Source: Cristatella mucedo (lineage: Eukaryota; Bryozoa; Phylactolaemata; Cristatellidae). Taken from it: a DNA stretch of 64,000 nucleotides. The notes under the pieces were generated by a model. It did not search any database and was not told where the DNA came from. It saw only the letters and a program-made list of their open reading frames with translations. The stretch spans positions 995,001 to 1,059,000 of the forward strand of contig WPIO01000107.1 of assembly GCA_009760855.2 (NCBI GenBank). Reading direction: 5' to 3'. Position 1 is the stretch's first letter; each line of letters starts with the position of its first letter. A program made the translations under genes and the position numbers. Below are positions 10,127 through 22,950 of the stretch, one piece after another.

Positions 10127-11099
10127 GTAGGCAGCGGCGGCGGTCGCGGCGGCGGCGGCTGCGGCGGCGACGGCGTTTCCTGGTGAACGAGCGCGCCCTG
10201 CCGGTACGGGTCCCCTCGCGTGGGCCGTCGCCATCGTTAGGCGCGCGCCTCTTTCTACCTCGAGTCAGGAGCTCGAATGCTTCGCGCGATCTTACCGCAG
10301 CAATTGTCACAGTCCGTGGCCTCGGAGGACAGCGCTCTAGCAACCAGCAACCGCGAAAAACGATCTAGCGAATCGGCCGCAGACGACCGACAACAACGGC
10401 TAGTAACGGCGCCGTTTGCATAGTTGCTGAAGAGCCTTAAAGGCTGTCGACCCATTCGCAGTAGTCAATGAACGATCGCCCACCGCTGGGCTCGAGCTCG
10501 CGACCTGCTTTGTGAAGAGCAAGCATCGTATCTCCTTGGCTAATAACTAGGGGCGAGAGCATAGGGGGCGCTATGCTTCCGAGGAAAGCAGCCGCATCGA
10601 AGCGAAAATTGCCTGGCCTTGCCACTGTCATTGCAAAGCGTGCAGAGAAACTGACGCCGATACGTTTGGCCCTGGGCTTCGGGGTATCGGCTTGCTTCAC
10701 AAAGTCGTGGGTTTGGGGCAACTTTCCATACTTGGACAATGCCACGCGACGAATTCACCTGCAGAGCTATAGGCGGTTTTTCGATTTTCGTAGCCATGCT
10801 TTCCGATGCAATACATGCATAATTAGCGTCGAGACTTTGGCTGCGCCAAAACATACTTTTCATCCAACTGAAGCCAAAAGAATCCCAATTCACACCGATA
10901 CACCAAATAATAAATTATTAGACTTTTAATAACAATGAGAAATTTGCAGATCACCCTTAGCAAACTAAATCTCCGTCTCGGCACTTAAGTGGCGATGCAA
11001 ACTATTCCAGTCAATTAAGCAGTAATAAAGACACAGTTTGAATACCCATTAGTCAACAAAGGGAAATTCATATGAACGGAGCTAATGCTGTGTGCGCAG
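10127..11099 (+). other. Start of gene 2 intron (10127-21632)
   Basis: The 11.5 kb intron begins in GC-rich sequence that fades by 10400. An S1 SINE copy lies at 10411-10552. I see no exon in this part. Confidence 0.4.
10411..10552 (-). mobile_element. SINE family S1, diverged copy
   Basis: Antisense copy. Segments for gcatag..gctgaagagccttaaaggct, the GC-rich B-box region (ctcgagctcgcgacc) and the A-box end can be followed against 26755-26935, with many changes. Confidence 0.55.
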
Positions 11100-11600
11100 G
11101 TGTGGTTTAGCCTTTATTCAAATGTCCTAAAGTCAGGGGATGTCATCGGGCCAGTTAGGGGTGAGTACTGGGCTTTGGGATTATGCGAATGAAGGCATGA
11201 TTTACCAAGGATTTCAGGTCGGTTAGATGCCCTGCTTCGTGACTCGATTAACACGAGAGCGCGATGCCACACCAGGTTAGGAAATATGTCCAATAGGTAA
11301 GTAGGTAGGTAGGTAGGTAGGTAGGTAAGACTAAGATAATTAGGAGGACCTAAAAGTGAGTTACGACAGAACTTTGAAATAAATGCATAGCTTGAGGGGA
11401 ACCAGCACAGCTTTGTATGCATTGGTGCAATCTGGCTGATGCGCGTGTTAGGTGAGTGCTCTGGAGATCTCTGCCGCAACTGAAAATATGTCAGCTCTCT
11501 AATTATACTATGAACACAACGCTTCGCATATTGCAATGTCGTAGGACATCCACGTTAGCCGTAACATTCCTCAATTTAGTACCAAGGTGCGAGACACCTC
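11100..11600 (-). mobile_element. LINE family C, decayed antisense fragment
   Basis: On the minus strand the translation has LCWFPSSYAFISKFCRNSL followed by PPNYLS. This corresponds to the conserved L-H-W-L-P-x(6)-F-K-x-L region of CR1-type reverse transcriptases. A (TAGG)n array (11300-11327) lies inside it. It is too decayed for assignment to family A or B. Confidence 0.5.
11300..11327 (+). repeat. (TAGG)n microsatellite
   Basis: About seven gtag units within the LINE C fragment. Confidence 0.9.
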
Positions 11601-13225
11601 AAAATTCTTGAGTGCTGTAACCTAGACTTTGCTGAATTGAAACGGGCGTAACGTCGCGTCAGTTAGTAGGAGTCACCCTTCGAATAGCATGCTTAGACAA
11701 TGGCAATTGCAAGTCCAGGGCTCAGCACAACCGACCGGATCTTCGTGAGCTTGCCGCCAGCTAGAAGCCAATAAGCAGCCGACCGCTCTGAGCCTCTCAA
11801 GTGCACACTATACACCGGAGTCCGAGCGAGCGCGAGTAGCCCTAACTGCGACCAAGCGCTCCGATTGAGGAGCTTCATCCAATCGATGCGAGAGAGTGAA
11901 TGGCACTGCATTAGCCACAGTCAGTTGGACCAACTGCTTCAAGCTGAGAGTTTCGCACCTGGTTACGGCGTCAGCGGTTGCTTAGTAATGCTCGCGCAGA
12001 GCAGGGAAGATCTGTCGCTTTAATCAATGGATTGACCTGCTATCTGGCAGCAGTCGCGCCACCAGTCCACACTGCCAGCTTCGGTTAGGTAGACAGCGTG
12101 CCAACATCCTCTTGAATTCAAGTATGCGAATTTCTCTGCATCTCTGTGACAACTGTACACGCTCAAGCGTTCAGCATGAAGACAGCCTTGGAATAGCTAT
12201 GGAAATTACCCAAAAATCGTTTGCAGATTTTCATGCATCAGAAATTTTTTGGGGAAGGAGCATTATATTCAATCTCTGCGAATCCAATACAATTTCGGTC
12301 ACGTTCAGTGCCAGGATCCAGCCCACAGATTATGCGAAACATTTACTTGTTTCAAATTAAGTGAGACTTCTTCCATCGATTACCAAATATTTTAATGACC
12401 TATTCCGATTACCACCGACAATTTAAGAACACGTCGAAGCACCAAAGACATTTTAGGGAGCCCTTGCATCTTATCGGTGAATGCTTAGTTCCTCGGAAGG
12501 TAAGCCCATGATGTTCGCGTATCACTATAATTGTGCACTTGATGGTAAAATAATGCGATCTAACCGTAGAAGAGCAGCTTTCACATTTGACCTCTAACAT
12601 ACTGCCGAGAATATCCACTGATTCATATAAAAATGCCACCTCCAAATAAATCTAGGTAATGATTATATACAGCTTCGATTATATTAATGATTAAAATATA
12701 TTAGTGATACAAGGTTGTTTGTGAATTGCCCGGAGAGAGCTTAGTTTCTATCTGAATCCTTAAGAAAACTCGCTCAAAATAAGCAATAAGCAGGGATTAG
12801 TAAAATGTACAGTATCTGGTATGCAACAGTGAAGTAGCATAATACTGTTGCAAGTGTGGAAGGCGCTCAAGGAAATTTATAGGATCACCTTGCAGCAGAA
12901 CCTCTGGCCAGTAAAGTGCATGAATATTGTATGCGTAAGATGGAAAAAAGTTTACAGGAGCTGGAACAAAAAACTCACTTGAGCGATGTGAAAACTGACA
13001 AAACAGATGCGTCTCTTGGTTAGAATTTAGTTATGCAGGTAGTAACCAAAGCAGGTATATTCAAAGCTGTTGGTATTTAAGACCTGAAGCCTCAATAGGT
13101 TGACGAATTCAACTTAGGCCAAGGTAGGGCAAGGTTACTCGATGCTGAGTAACGGAAGACGCGGGCGCGCACTGGATGAGCAAGGATGCTGCATAGGTAA
13201 CCAGTTAGGGGTGAGCAGAGCAAAC
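11404..13225 (+). repeat. Duplicated segment A (donor copy, intron of gene 2)
   Basis: About 1.8 kb that recurs, same orientation and order, at 23312-25865. Shared blocks include ccaataagcagccgacc (11768 and 23686), agtgagactt (12359 and 24555), gcataatactgttgc (12837 and 25031) and actggatgagcaaggatgct (13170 and 25810). The right-hand copy differs by two LINE B insertions. The segment starts inside LINE C and is otherwise not a recognisable transposon. Confidence 0.8.
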
Positions 13226-14860
13226 TGTAAGCGGAAGAGAGGATTAAGTGCTCAATTTGACATAATATTGGGAGTCAGCTAAGCTAACACTCAGTGTTTT
13301 CACGTTGCACCTATGCCAATAACAAGAGAACACGAGAGCTGCTGAGGGTTAGTTTATTCAAAAACGGTGAATGGCGATGGCTAGGTGTGCTTAATAAAGG
13401 GGAGGAAGTAATGCCGGCACGTTTTAAAGAGCGCGTTCGGAGACAGAACGGCTTTCTCAAAGGCTCACTCTTAGCAAAGCAGGCCTTGACTTCGACAACG
13501 TTCAGAAGCTGAAAGTTGACCGATGTGTTATCGGAGAAAATGTGCTCACCTGTAAAAATTCGTTGGAGATTGGTACGTCTAGATTAAAGTTAGACGAGGT
13601 TAGAGTGATGCTCGATATATCAACCTATAGAGTACGATCGTCCAGCTTTTGTATGCCGCTAGGTTTGCATATTGCTACTAGGTTTATCTCGTCATTATTA
13701 CGCTTCAGGAATTTATGGGAAGTAAAGGGCAAGTTTTGTATGTACAGGCTGCAATTGCATTTGGCTAGTCAGACGAAGGAAATCGCTTAGGCGGGTAAAG
13801 AAATTAGAAGGTGGTAGGTGCCATCCCAATATAAGTAGGGTCCGCAATTATGAGAGCGACAATAACAGCCGGTCGGAGAGTTTTGACAGTGGCCTACGGC
13901 GGACTTAGGATACAGCTTTGAGTTACTCTGAATCGCCATGGCTGTGCAGACGATCAACGGTATTTTAAGTTTAAGCACTCAAAAGGCTCGCTGAGATCAG
14001 ACCACGCCCACTTTAGCACTGCTCAAGTAATCTCTAGGATTGCGTGGAGATACTCAGGAAGGATTCCTTAGTAACCACTGTCGAACGTTTGCCGATAGAT
14101 CTAGGAGAAAATTAAAAGTGTGCTAACCTGATCAGCATCGAAAATGCGCAAGTGATACGAATCAGATTCGCTTCCCGGTAATTATAAGCTCTAAATATTT
14201 CGCAAACTTACTAGCAATATTCAATGAATTGACGCAATCCTTTCGTTTCTGGGCCATGAATCGCTCAACTGGTTTAGATAATCTAACCGCGTTTCTATCA
14301 AGTGAGTTTTTTGATTAACTCGTTTCTTAAGGTCTAGATTACACAACCGAATCAGAGAAGACATGATCAGGTTAGTTTAGTGGGTAGACTGATAAGGTAG
14401 ACCAGAGTTGTAGGAATCCCTGCATAACAGCCTAGTACCATTTGCCATTCTGGTGAGAGTGCTGAGGTGTCAGCAGCATTGAATTGTCTCTTCTAGTTGG
14501 CTGCAATTAGGGGTCACAGACAGTTAATCAAATGTCAATTCTTTCAAAAATCTTCTACTTATTGGTGGTGCTATCGTGCTACAATCGTTGAATGCTCGAG
14601 GTCAATCGATCGATTGCAAGCGGTCAATTGATCGATGGCGAAAGAATGGTAAGAAACAAATACCAATGGCGAACGTACGGACAAATAGCGCACCGTCGGA
14701 GCTGAGGCGAGGAGCTGAGCGTGGTAGAAAACTGAGCATGGACCGCTTCAAAGTCATTTCAAGTCGGTTCATTCAACTCAGCAGCCAAGCAGCTCCTCTT
14801 CCGATGCCTTCATTTTTGCTTGGGCGAGCCTGAGCTCGACATTGGCATAAATAGCATAGC
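13226..14860. other. Intron of gene 2, no feature seen
   Basis: Sequence of intermediate composition. Open frames (13294-13512, 13542-13790, 14576-14833) are short and unlike any family I know. This is the left part of the stretch missing between the duplicated copies at 25865/25876. Confidence 0.4.
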
Positions 14861-16681
14861 CCGGTGCTGCACATAGTGGATCGAGCGTTCGCCAAAGCGT
14901 TCACACGAGAGCGCGTGCCATCTGCGAGACTTGTGCTGCGCGCGGTTGTCAGCTCCGTGCTGCTGGAAGCTCTGCCGGAAGCGCTGCGTCGACTGCGATC
15001 GGCGCTCCGGCCAAGCCTACTCGATAGCTGCCCTCGGCGCTTCCGCCTTCGACAAAGAGAGCCGAACGAGGATTACTCGCCTGCCTTTGACGTGACCATC
15101 GATCCTTCCCGGCGTGCGCTCGCTGATCCGATTGTACACTTTAGGTGCCTGCCCGTAATGCCTCTCCGCGGGCTCTGGAGGCCGACTCTACTTTACTTCT
15201 GCCCTGAGTGCCCCGCCCACCCTTTTAAGACACGCTGCCAGGTTCGCTAGATTGCAAACTCTGGCCGTCTATTAATTATGCTGACCGGACCAGATTTACA
15301 GCTTCGCTTGGAATTAGTAACCCACACCGACTGAGCAAGCCTTCATTCCAGATTGTAGCCGCTTGCTACCGAGGGGAGACGAAGCCAGACTTGCCAGTTC
15401 AGGCGCCATAGGCAGAGGTTCAATTCTACTGGCTAGAAAAGTCAATCGTCTGCTCAGTTTGCTGCTTCTACAGCAAGCAGCATCAGAAACATCTTCGTGC
15501 AGAAACTTCTTCGTGTCCGAGAACGGCTGTTATTTGGGCTCGCAGCGTGACGAGTCGCGGCCGTCCTCTCCCGCGCCCGCGTTCTCACTGACTTTCTCTG
15601 CTGGCCGTGACTCATCCCCATAAAACATCAACTCGATGAACCATAATCCCGCATACGTTGTAAGCCGATAGAACCAAGAAACCGCACTGCACCATAAAGC
15701 TATTGTCTGCAGGCCGAGCGCAGGGTGCAGCGAGAGCGGTATCTTGGCAGTAGCCGCCGTGCGGCGTGTCAAGGCTGCGAGTAGACGCTGCTGTATGGCG
15801 CGTCATGGCAGATCGCAGAGCCAAGTCCTTCTCGAGCGCGCGCGTCCGTGTCGTGCCGAATTCAGCGGCCACTGGCGGCGGCCGGCTAGTCAGTCGTGCC
15901 TCCGGCAGCCGCGCTAACGCACGCCTTTCCCCCGAATGGCTGGCTGGCTTCGTGAATGGAAGTGAGGAACAGAAGACCAGAGAGATGGAGCACGGACTCG
16001 TTTGGTGGCGCCGCGGCGCTATCTGACGGCGAAGATGCGGAGCGATGGCTCTAGCGTGCCAGGCGCCGTCGTCGAAGCCTGCTTCTCGACGCTGCATCCA
16101 GCGTTTCGCCGTGGCTCGGTCAGCATTTTGGGCCTGCTCTGGCCGAGGGTGAGCGGCACGCGAGATGCCACCGACGGCGATCACTGTGGCTCCAGTTCGA
16201 TTTCCTGCGCAAGTCCTGACCAATCTTCCCGCGGCCGGCCGGGGTGGATGTCTGGGCTGGCGCCTGCATCTGATGAAAATGGCCAGCCGCTCGCGCTCAG
16301 CGAGAAATGAGTGCGGCCTTCTCAGTTTGGCTTCTAAAGCACAAGGCGGGCTAGGCCGATCGCAGCCCGAGCCCACGAGTGTGAACAGACGAAGTCGGCG
16401 AAATAGGACAAGTCGGCACTCGTAAGGAGCGAGCTGACCCTCTAGGTGGGCGCGGGAAGCCGGTAGGAGAGTGTGCTGCCGATTGCATCGGCTGCCTTCT
16501 CGCCGGGCTCGGTCGGAGCTTGGTTTCTTACCGCAGCGGTCGTACGGTCCTCGTTCTCCACTAGCACGGTCGTAAGTTATGGCCGTGCAGCAAACAATAC
16601 TTTACTGATCGCTCGAAGCGGACTGAATCGCTGCTAAGAGCTACCGGACGGTGTCGAATGCACTTGCCGCACTGGTGCGGC

Positions 16682-16800
16682 TCAGCGGTTATGGTACTCG
16701 CCTTTAACGACCGAGGTCAATACGAATGCATTTGATGACCGAGGTTTTGAAAGAACAGAATTTGAGTTCTCTGTAGGTGCCATGCAAATGAATAATGCTT
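16682..16800 (+). mobile_element. SINE family S2 copy
   Basis: tRNA-like head (ggctcagcggttatggtact, cgcctttaacgaccgaggtc) and a LINE-A-like tail (gagttctctgtaggtgcc, then gcaaatgaataatgc). Confidence 0.65.
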
Positions 16801-18784
16801 TTTCATTTTCTCGACAAATCGACTTGCACTCTTTTTTGAGTTTTACCTTACTCTAGTGTAGTGGCAGTCCTCTTGTTCAGCTAAGCGAAGCTCGAAGCGG
16901 CCAGCTCCTTTACAGTGAGCGGCGGCTCTGAGGAAAACTAAAGCGTAGAATCGAATCGAACGAGAACGTTTGGAGAGCACTGCAGCCCGTAGCAGCCACC
17001 AGTCGCGGCTGAAGCAGGATTTCGGAGAACAGTTAGACACGTCCTGATAAGGGGTTTGCCTGAGACGCAGACTCCGTCGCTCGCCAGCTTTTGAGCTGAC
17101 TTTTGGTTATGAGCTCACTCAGTGCAGGAGCTACACTGCGACGCTTGCTGCAGAGAGAGAGTTGCTCTTGTGTCTATCGAACTCTTCCGCCGCCACCCGT
17201 CATCGACCGCACTTTTAGCCACTCTCTTTGCGACGTGAGGTGGCGCCCTACTTTGCCATCTGAAAGGGACGCTCTGCCACTCAGGCGACTCCGCTGTCTG
17301 GCCGCGGCGGCCGCCACCGCCGCCGGCGCCGCCGCGAAGCTACCACCTCATCATGCTGCACCGAGGGTCGCGATCGCACGTGGTCCTCACGCTCACCGCG
17401 GCTCGACGCTAGCAGTCCACTGTATTCCGGTGGCGGCGGCGTGCGGCGGCCTCGCGACGACCGCCTCGGTGGCTTCGGCCGCTTCGGCACGGCGGACTGT
17501 CGCCGCCGACGCACAGCGAGGCAAGCATCGGTGGACGCAATTCTCCGAACGGACGCTCGCGCTCCGAAGCGCACAGCGGGCAGCGCGCGGCATGCGGCAA
17601 GCGAGAGCGCGGTCCCGGTCTTCGGCTAGTCTCTGCAGGACTCGGCGGCCCGCTCCTCCGAACTGGCGGCTGCTGCGCCGGCCGGCCGGCCGGCGTCGTA
17701 CGATCGCGTCTGCCGCTCAGCCCCGAATGAGACGCACTGATCGATCGTTCGAGAAGCACGAACGATCGTAAAGCCCGGATGGCCGCGCTCCCGCCCGCCC
17801 GCCCGCCGCCGCGGCACTGACCCGATTACTGCACGCCCGCCGCCGGCCGCATCTCAGCCCCGGCCACCGCTGCGCTCTCGGACGTGGGGGGGGGGGGGGC
17901 TAGCGCCGAAGTCGCTTTGGCGACGAACGCTGAACGCATCGTCGCGGACGCAGCGCAGCTCTCGTACAATGGGGAAAGGCGCGGGTCGCTGCCGCGCTCG
18001 GGGCGAGCATAAGAAAGCAACCGAGCGTCCAGTCCGGCGAGGTCGGGGCTGCCGCCGCGGACGGCGCGCCCGCCCGCGCGGGCGGGCGGGCTGAAGTGCA
18101 GTTGCGACGCGCCTACGAGGCCGCGCGAGTCGCCTCGCGGCGACGCACCGGGTCGCGTCGCTGCGAGGCCCCATCGCGAAGCGCCGCTTTCGGCTGCTCG
18201 CCTCGCGAACCGTCTGGGGAGAAATTCGGTGCGCCGCGTCTGCTGCTGCATGCGCCTTCGTTCGGTGCGACGTCGCAGCTTCGGGTTCCAGGATGTAGGG
18301 CCGGTGGAAGAAGGCGCGTCGCGTCGCGCCGCAATCAGTAAATCGCCCAAGCAAATCGTCAAGTCGCGATCGGTCGGCGCGAAAGGCCGAGGCGCCAATG
18401 GCAGGAATGCGATCGTCCTTGGCTGCGGCTCTGGCCGACGCTCTCGGGCGCGCCGCATCGTATTCACTGTCCTGCAGCCTTCGGTCGCGAGTAGAAGTGC
18501 GATCGTGCGTGAACTACTTTCTGGCACTGAGCCGACCGGCAGCTTTTTCCAGTTGCCCGACTCCTGCGAACCGGTAATCCGCACGCGGATCTCCCCGAGC
18601 ACTTTCCCTGCGACGCCGTTCTCAGTGACACTTTTAGGCTGAAATTTTATATTTGAAATCACAACAACGACTCCGTGCCGTCCGCTCGCTCGCCCGGATT
18701 GAGAAAAGAAAAATCTCGCCTCGGGCAACAACGGTGGTGCGGGCTGCGGTTCTACGTGCTCTACGCAGGCAGAGCTGCTATCAA

Positions 18785-18962
18785 GACTCTCCGCTCCCGC
18801 TGCTCTCCCCTCCACTGCCCTCCGCTCCGCCGCCCTCCGCTCCGCTGCTCTCCGCTCCGCTGCCCTCCGCTCCCGCTGCTCTCCCCTCCACTGCCCTCCG
18901 CTCCGCTGCCCTCCGCTCCGCTGCTCTCCGCTCCCGCTGCTCTCCTCTCCGCTCGGCTCTCC
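18785..18962 (+). repeat. GC-rich minisatellite (ctccgctccgctgcc-type units)
   Basis: Interlaced 5-bp (ctccg / ctgct) units form 10- to 15-bp subunits with a weak higher-order period; cgctcccgctgctctc occurs three times. It gives Ser/Ala/Gly-rich mock proteins in all frames. Confidence 0.9.
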
Positions 18963-19825
18963 GCATCCCTGCCATTGAATTGCCTGTCATATACTGACCA
19001 GTCGTTGAGTGACCAGCTTCTTGCTGGAGGATACTTCGGCTTCACATAATCGAATGGTGCTTGTCAGCGCATTGCAATTGCATTCCGAGCCGAAAGCGTT
19101 TTGCATGTCTGCCGTCGGTCGTCGCCGACAAGTTACCCTGGCCCGCTTGTGTACGCTACGCGTTGCAGCGGGGCTAACGACCTTAACAGTAACGTAAACG
19201 TCCGGGCTAGCTGATCAAACAGCCTTAGTCACTTAGCGGCAGAAGGCACTAATCGACCCGCTAGCTGAGGCCAAATGTAAAAGACGTCGTGCTGCTGGAA
19301 TTGCGAGCACCTTATGCCTCGGCGAAAGAGCGGAGGCGCAAAGAGTGTGAGCCACTCGGCGACACAGCGTGTGCAGTTGCACCAGAAATGTGCACCCCTG
19401 CGACTTCCGCAGTCCGAGCAGAGCACAAGCGGCGTGAACTGACCACTGCCGGAGGCGCATTCTGGCAGGTGCGGCAGCACTGGCGCCGCGCGAGTAGACG
19501 AGCGTCTGGCGGAGGCCGCGAGCTGCCCCACCCACCCCGAGCGATAACTCTGCTTGAGTCGGCATTAGCTTTCCCGCCGCCGCGTCGCTGTCCAATATCG
19601 GGCGGCGAAGTCGGCAGCGTGCGGCATCTCAATACAAACGCTGCCATACGTTGCACAAGTCAACGTAAGCCGTATTAAGACTCCAGAGGTTAATCGCACG
19701 TTTGACATCAATATAATAGTATCGCCTGCTACTCCGCATCAGTGAACTCAAATTTCTCAGGGAGGTCTGCTTCAAATCTGCCTAATCTTTCGTGCCGGCG
19801 ATTTCCTCTTGTGGAAAGAGAAGTG

Positions 19826-20104
19826 CTCGGTGAGAGTGAGAGAGAGCGAGAGAGACGGCGGAAGGGAGGGAGGAAGGGAGGGAGGAATAGAGGGAGGGAG
19901 GGAGGGAGGGAGGGAGGGAGGGAGGGAGGGAGGGAGAGTGAGAGAGAGCGAGAGAGACGGCGGAAGGGAGGGAGGAATAGAGGGAGGGAGGGAGGGAGGG
20001 AGGAATAGAGGGAGGGAGGGAGGGAGGGAGGAATAGAGGGAGGGAGGAATAGAGGGAGGGAGGAATAGAGGGAGGGAGGAATAGAGGGAGGGAGGGAGGG
20101 AGAG
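19826..20104 (+). repeat. (GGGA)n-type microsatellite with higher-order units
   Basis: Runs of gggagggaggga are broken by regularly placed gaggaatagag units and by two copies of gagagtgagagagagcgaga, so the array grew by duplication of larger blocks. Confidence 0.95.
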
Positions 20105-20281
20105 TGAGGAAGGTAGTACGAGAGAAAACCCGCTGGATCAACAGGCGGGTACTGCAAAAATATTAAAGCTAACCCCGTGACATGCGTGGAAAATGGCGAA
20201 TATAGCAGCAACGAGATGAAAACGGCGACATGCATGCTAATTTAGTCATCAGACATTTTCGAGGATGATCTTTTGTTGTAA

Positions 20282-20464
20282 TTAAAAAATATAAATACTA
20301 GCTGATTTAGCAGTCACTTTTGCATAGCAACCGAAGAGCCTTTACGGCTATCACCACCGCTTGCAGCGGCAATAAAGAATCTCACGCCGCTTGATTCGAG
20401 CCCACGACCTCGGGACCGAGATCGTGAAAAGCAACCACCTTACCTAGTGTGTCATCATGGCTCA
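20282..20464 (-). mobile_element. SINE family S1, near-complete
   Basis: Antisense. The right end holds the tRNA-like head with A-box (ccttacctagtgtgtcatca on the plus strand) and B-box (gattcgagcccacgacc). The left part is the S1 body ending in aaatactagctgatttag. Confidence 0.8.
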
Positions 20465-21632
20465 CCGAAAAAGGCGTTGGTTATCATTTTTCATGTAGCA
20501 TAGCAGTTGCGAATGAGCTAGTGCTTTACCATTTTTCATGCAGCCTAGTAGTTGTGAATGAGCTAGTACTATCTTGTTATATTGCCTTCGCTTCATATGC
20601 GATTCCCACTCATTCACATTTTGGGCAATGCAATTAGCTACGGAGCTGGTAAGCAGGGAGACAACTTGACACTCCCTCTACATGTGGCAGCGACCTGGAC
20701 CGCCCCTGAAATCTTCGTCCCCAACGACCGTAACCAGAGACAGAATTATGACTCGATTCAAAGTCAAATCTTTGATTCAGAAATTTGATTTCAAAATCAT
20801 TCAATCGATTAGCAACTGCCGGGTTTGTGTCGGATTAGCTCCCTAATATCGGTTCCCACAGATTTATTAGCTACAGATGCCTTGGGTAGTAGCCGAGAAG
20901 TAGCCGGGGCGGGCTCGGTGGAGCTGAAGCAGTGGCCAGGGGGGGGGGCGGGCGCCGGGCCCGGGACAGTAGCAGCCTGGCTCGAATAGCTCTGAGCGAA
21001 GCCATCGCCGATGGGGGGGGGAGAACGCTCCAACGGAAACGAACCACTGCGGGCGACTGCCATCGTCGAGCTTTTGGAAAGTGACTAGTCGGCTGGACGG
21101 CTCGAGGTGAGAGCTGGCGAAGCGGCATAATAGCCGCGTCCTAGCAGAGCCTGCGATCGATTGCCGAGCAGATTGCCACCCACTCGCCCAGCGGCAGCTC
21201 CAAGACGGGGGAGGGGTTCGGTTGGGCGATGGCGGCCAGCTGGTGGCCGTAGACGTTGCTGGCTCGAACTGAAGTAGACTGAAGCTTGCTGCCGCCGAGC
21301 TGTGGTCGTAAAGCTGGAAGCAGGCCCAAGAGCAGCCTTCACCAGATCTGAATCTGCCTGCCCCTCGTTGCGAGCAGCCACGCTTTCGACGGTGCTAACC
21401 TTAGGCATGGGTCTGGAAACGTTTTACAGGGGGCTGTATCTTTGACCTTTTTCCGGGACTAATCGTAGCTCATCGCCAGGCGTGCCCCACAAGGACCTCG
21501 GCTGTCCCAGTCGGTCTGCACTCCACTGTCCTGCAGCCGCAGCCCGTGCTTCGCTCGGGGCAGCTCTCGCGGGCGGTGCGGCGGTCGGTGCATCGACAGC
21601 GAGGAACAGCGCCTCCTCGTTTCTTTTCACAG
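20465..21632. other. End of gene 2 intron
   Basis: AT-richer until about 20870, then GC-rich with two G runs (20939-20948, 21014-21021). The acceptor tttcttttcacag ends it at 21632. No exon was recognised upstream of that site. Confidence 0.4.
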
Positions 21633-22950
21633 GTGGGAGCTGCAGGACGTTCGGAGCAGCACGGGCCACAGCGACAAGGGGCGGCCGCCCACGGTGGACG
21701 AGCTGCAGAGGATGAAGACTTGGATGCCGTCGCGGCCCTCCGGCGGCAGTGGCGCGCCAGCGCCGATGGCGTCGCGCCAGCGCGGTGGAGCGCCTCCGCC
21801 AGCGGCGGCCGCCTCCCACCGCGGTGGCCTGCTGCCGCTCAGGGAGGTCTTCAGCCCGGTCCGGGAGGGCACGCCCCCCGAGTACGCCTACAGCGACACT
21901 GACAGCGACGACGGGCTCGCAGCCGCCGCCGCCGCCTACGGCAGTCTTAAGCCATCGAGTGCTTGCGGGCGCGACGACCGCCAGCACGCTTCCGCCGCCC
22001 AAGACGCCTCGACGACGAGCGGCGACGGCCGCGAGCAGCAACTCAACGAAGCTTCGTCGTCGCCGAAGCCACTGCCGAGACCTCACAGCTCCGGCTCAGA
22101 CGACCTCACAGGAGAGCAAGCAGCAGCTACGACCGCTGCCTCCGCGGCCGCTGCCGCGGACGCCGCCGACGAGCACGACTCTCCCGAACAAGTGCTCGTC
22201 ACCGGCAAGCTGGAGGAGATGAAGCGAATCATGAAAATGCCGACCATCTACCAGACGCAGGAGCTACAGAAGCAGCGCGGCCTGCCGCGACACGTCGTCA
22301 GCTTGCCTCCAATAAAGTTCTTCGACGACGACGACGACGACGTCACGGAGGAGACAGTGGCAGCCGTTCATCGCGGCGGCGGCGTAGTGGCGGCGGCGGT
22401 GGGGCGTGCCCGTCGCGACGAGCGGCATCTGCTGCTGCTGCCCGAGCTGCTCTCCGCCGACGGAGGAAGCGGCGGCGGTGGCGGCTCTGTCGCCAAAGCC
22501 GACGGCTCTCACGCGTCGAACAAGATGGTGTCGATGTCGGCCGAGCTTCCTTCGGAGGCGAAGAAGGCGGCGGCGGCGGCGGCGGCGGTGGTGCAGGCGC
22601 CACTGAAAGCGCTCACGAAAGCCACGTCGGTGGGCACCGTTTACAAGCCGGAGAACATTCGCTTCGTCGGGCGCAGCTTTACCAAGGAAGAGCTCGTCAC
22701 GCAGCACAGATCACTGCTGGAGCAGAACAGAGCAGAACGCGATGTCAACCCGGGAAAGGTCCAGATGACCCGGCTGCAGTCTCGCGTGGACGCGTTCCTG
22801 TCGCTGGTGAGCGTAGCGCCGGCAGGCTCGACCGGACGAGGCGGCGCGAGCGAGGCTCAGACACGGCTGCCGCCTGTGGCCTTGGGCTCCGGCGTTGGCG
22901 TACCCGCCAGGCTGACCGTCGTTGAAAAGCGTCGCAGCGGTGCGAGGTGA
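21633..22950 (+). CDS. Gene 2, exon 2 (uncharacterised low-complexity protein)
   Basis: Terminal coding exon with a TGA stop at 22948-22950. The acceptor is excellent (tcgtttcttttcacag|G). G completes the AG of exon 1, so the protein reads LLQEL-R-WELQDVRSSTG. Total 513 aa. A region with PTVDELQRMKTWMPS is followed by Ala/Ser-rich disorder, an acidic YSDTDSDDG patch, KLEEMKRIMKMPTIYQTQEL and LPRHVVSLPPIKFFDDDDDD. Near the C-terminus KPENIRFVGRSFTKEELV leads into a helix with VQMTRLQSRVDAFLSLVS, comparable to the end of gene 1. There is no enzyme motif or membrane segment. The gene converges on NUDT18. Its last 260 bases recur in broken form at 25876-26172. No named family recognised. Confidence 0.65.

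Larger units (their letters stand above)
14861..19825. other. Large CpG-rich block inside the gene 2 intron, no exon recognised
   Basis: About 5 kb of GC-rich DNA similar to the blocks around known exons, with long composition-driven frames (for example 15612-16376 minus, 17103-17771 plus). I could not join any frame by splice signals or recognise a domain. It contains an S2 SINE (16682-16800), a G14 run (17886-17899) and a minisatellite (18785-18962). It may hold an alternative promoter or an undetected gene. Confidence 0.4.

Noticed and set aside
19729-20235. 168-codon Pro/Ser/Leu-rich minus frame
   Set aside because: Translation of the GGGA-type repeat array.
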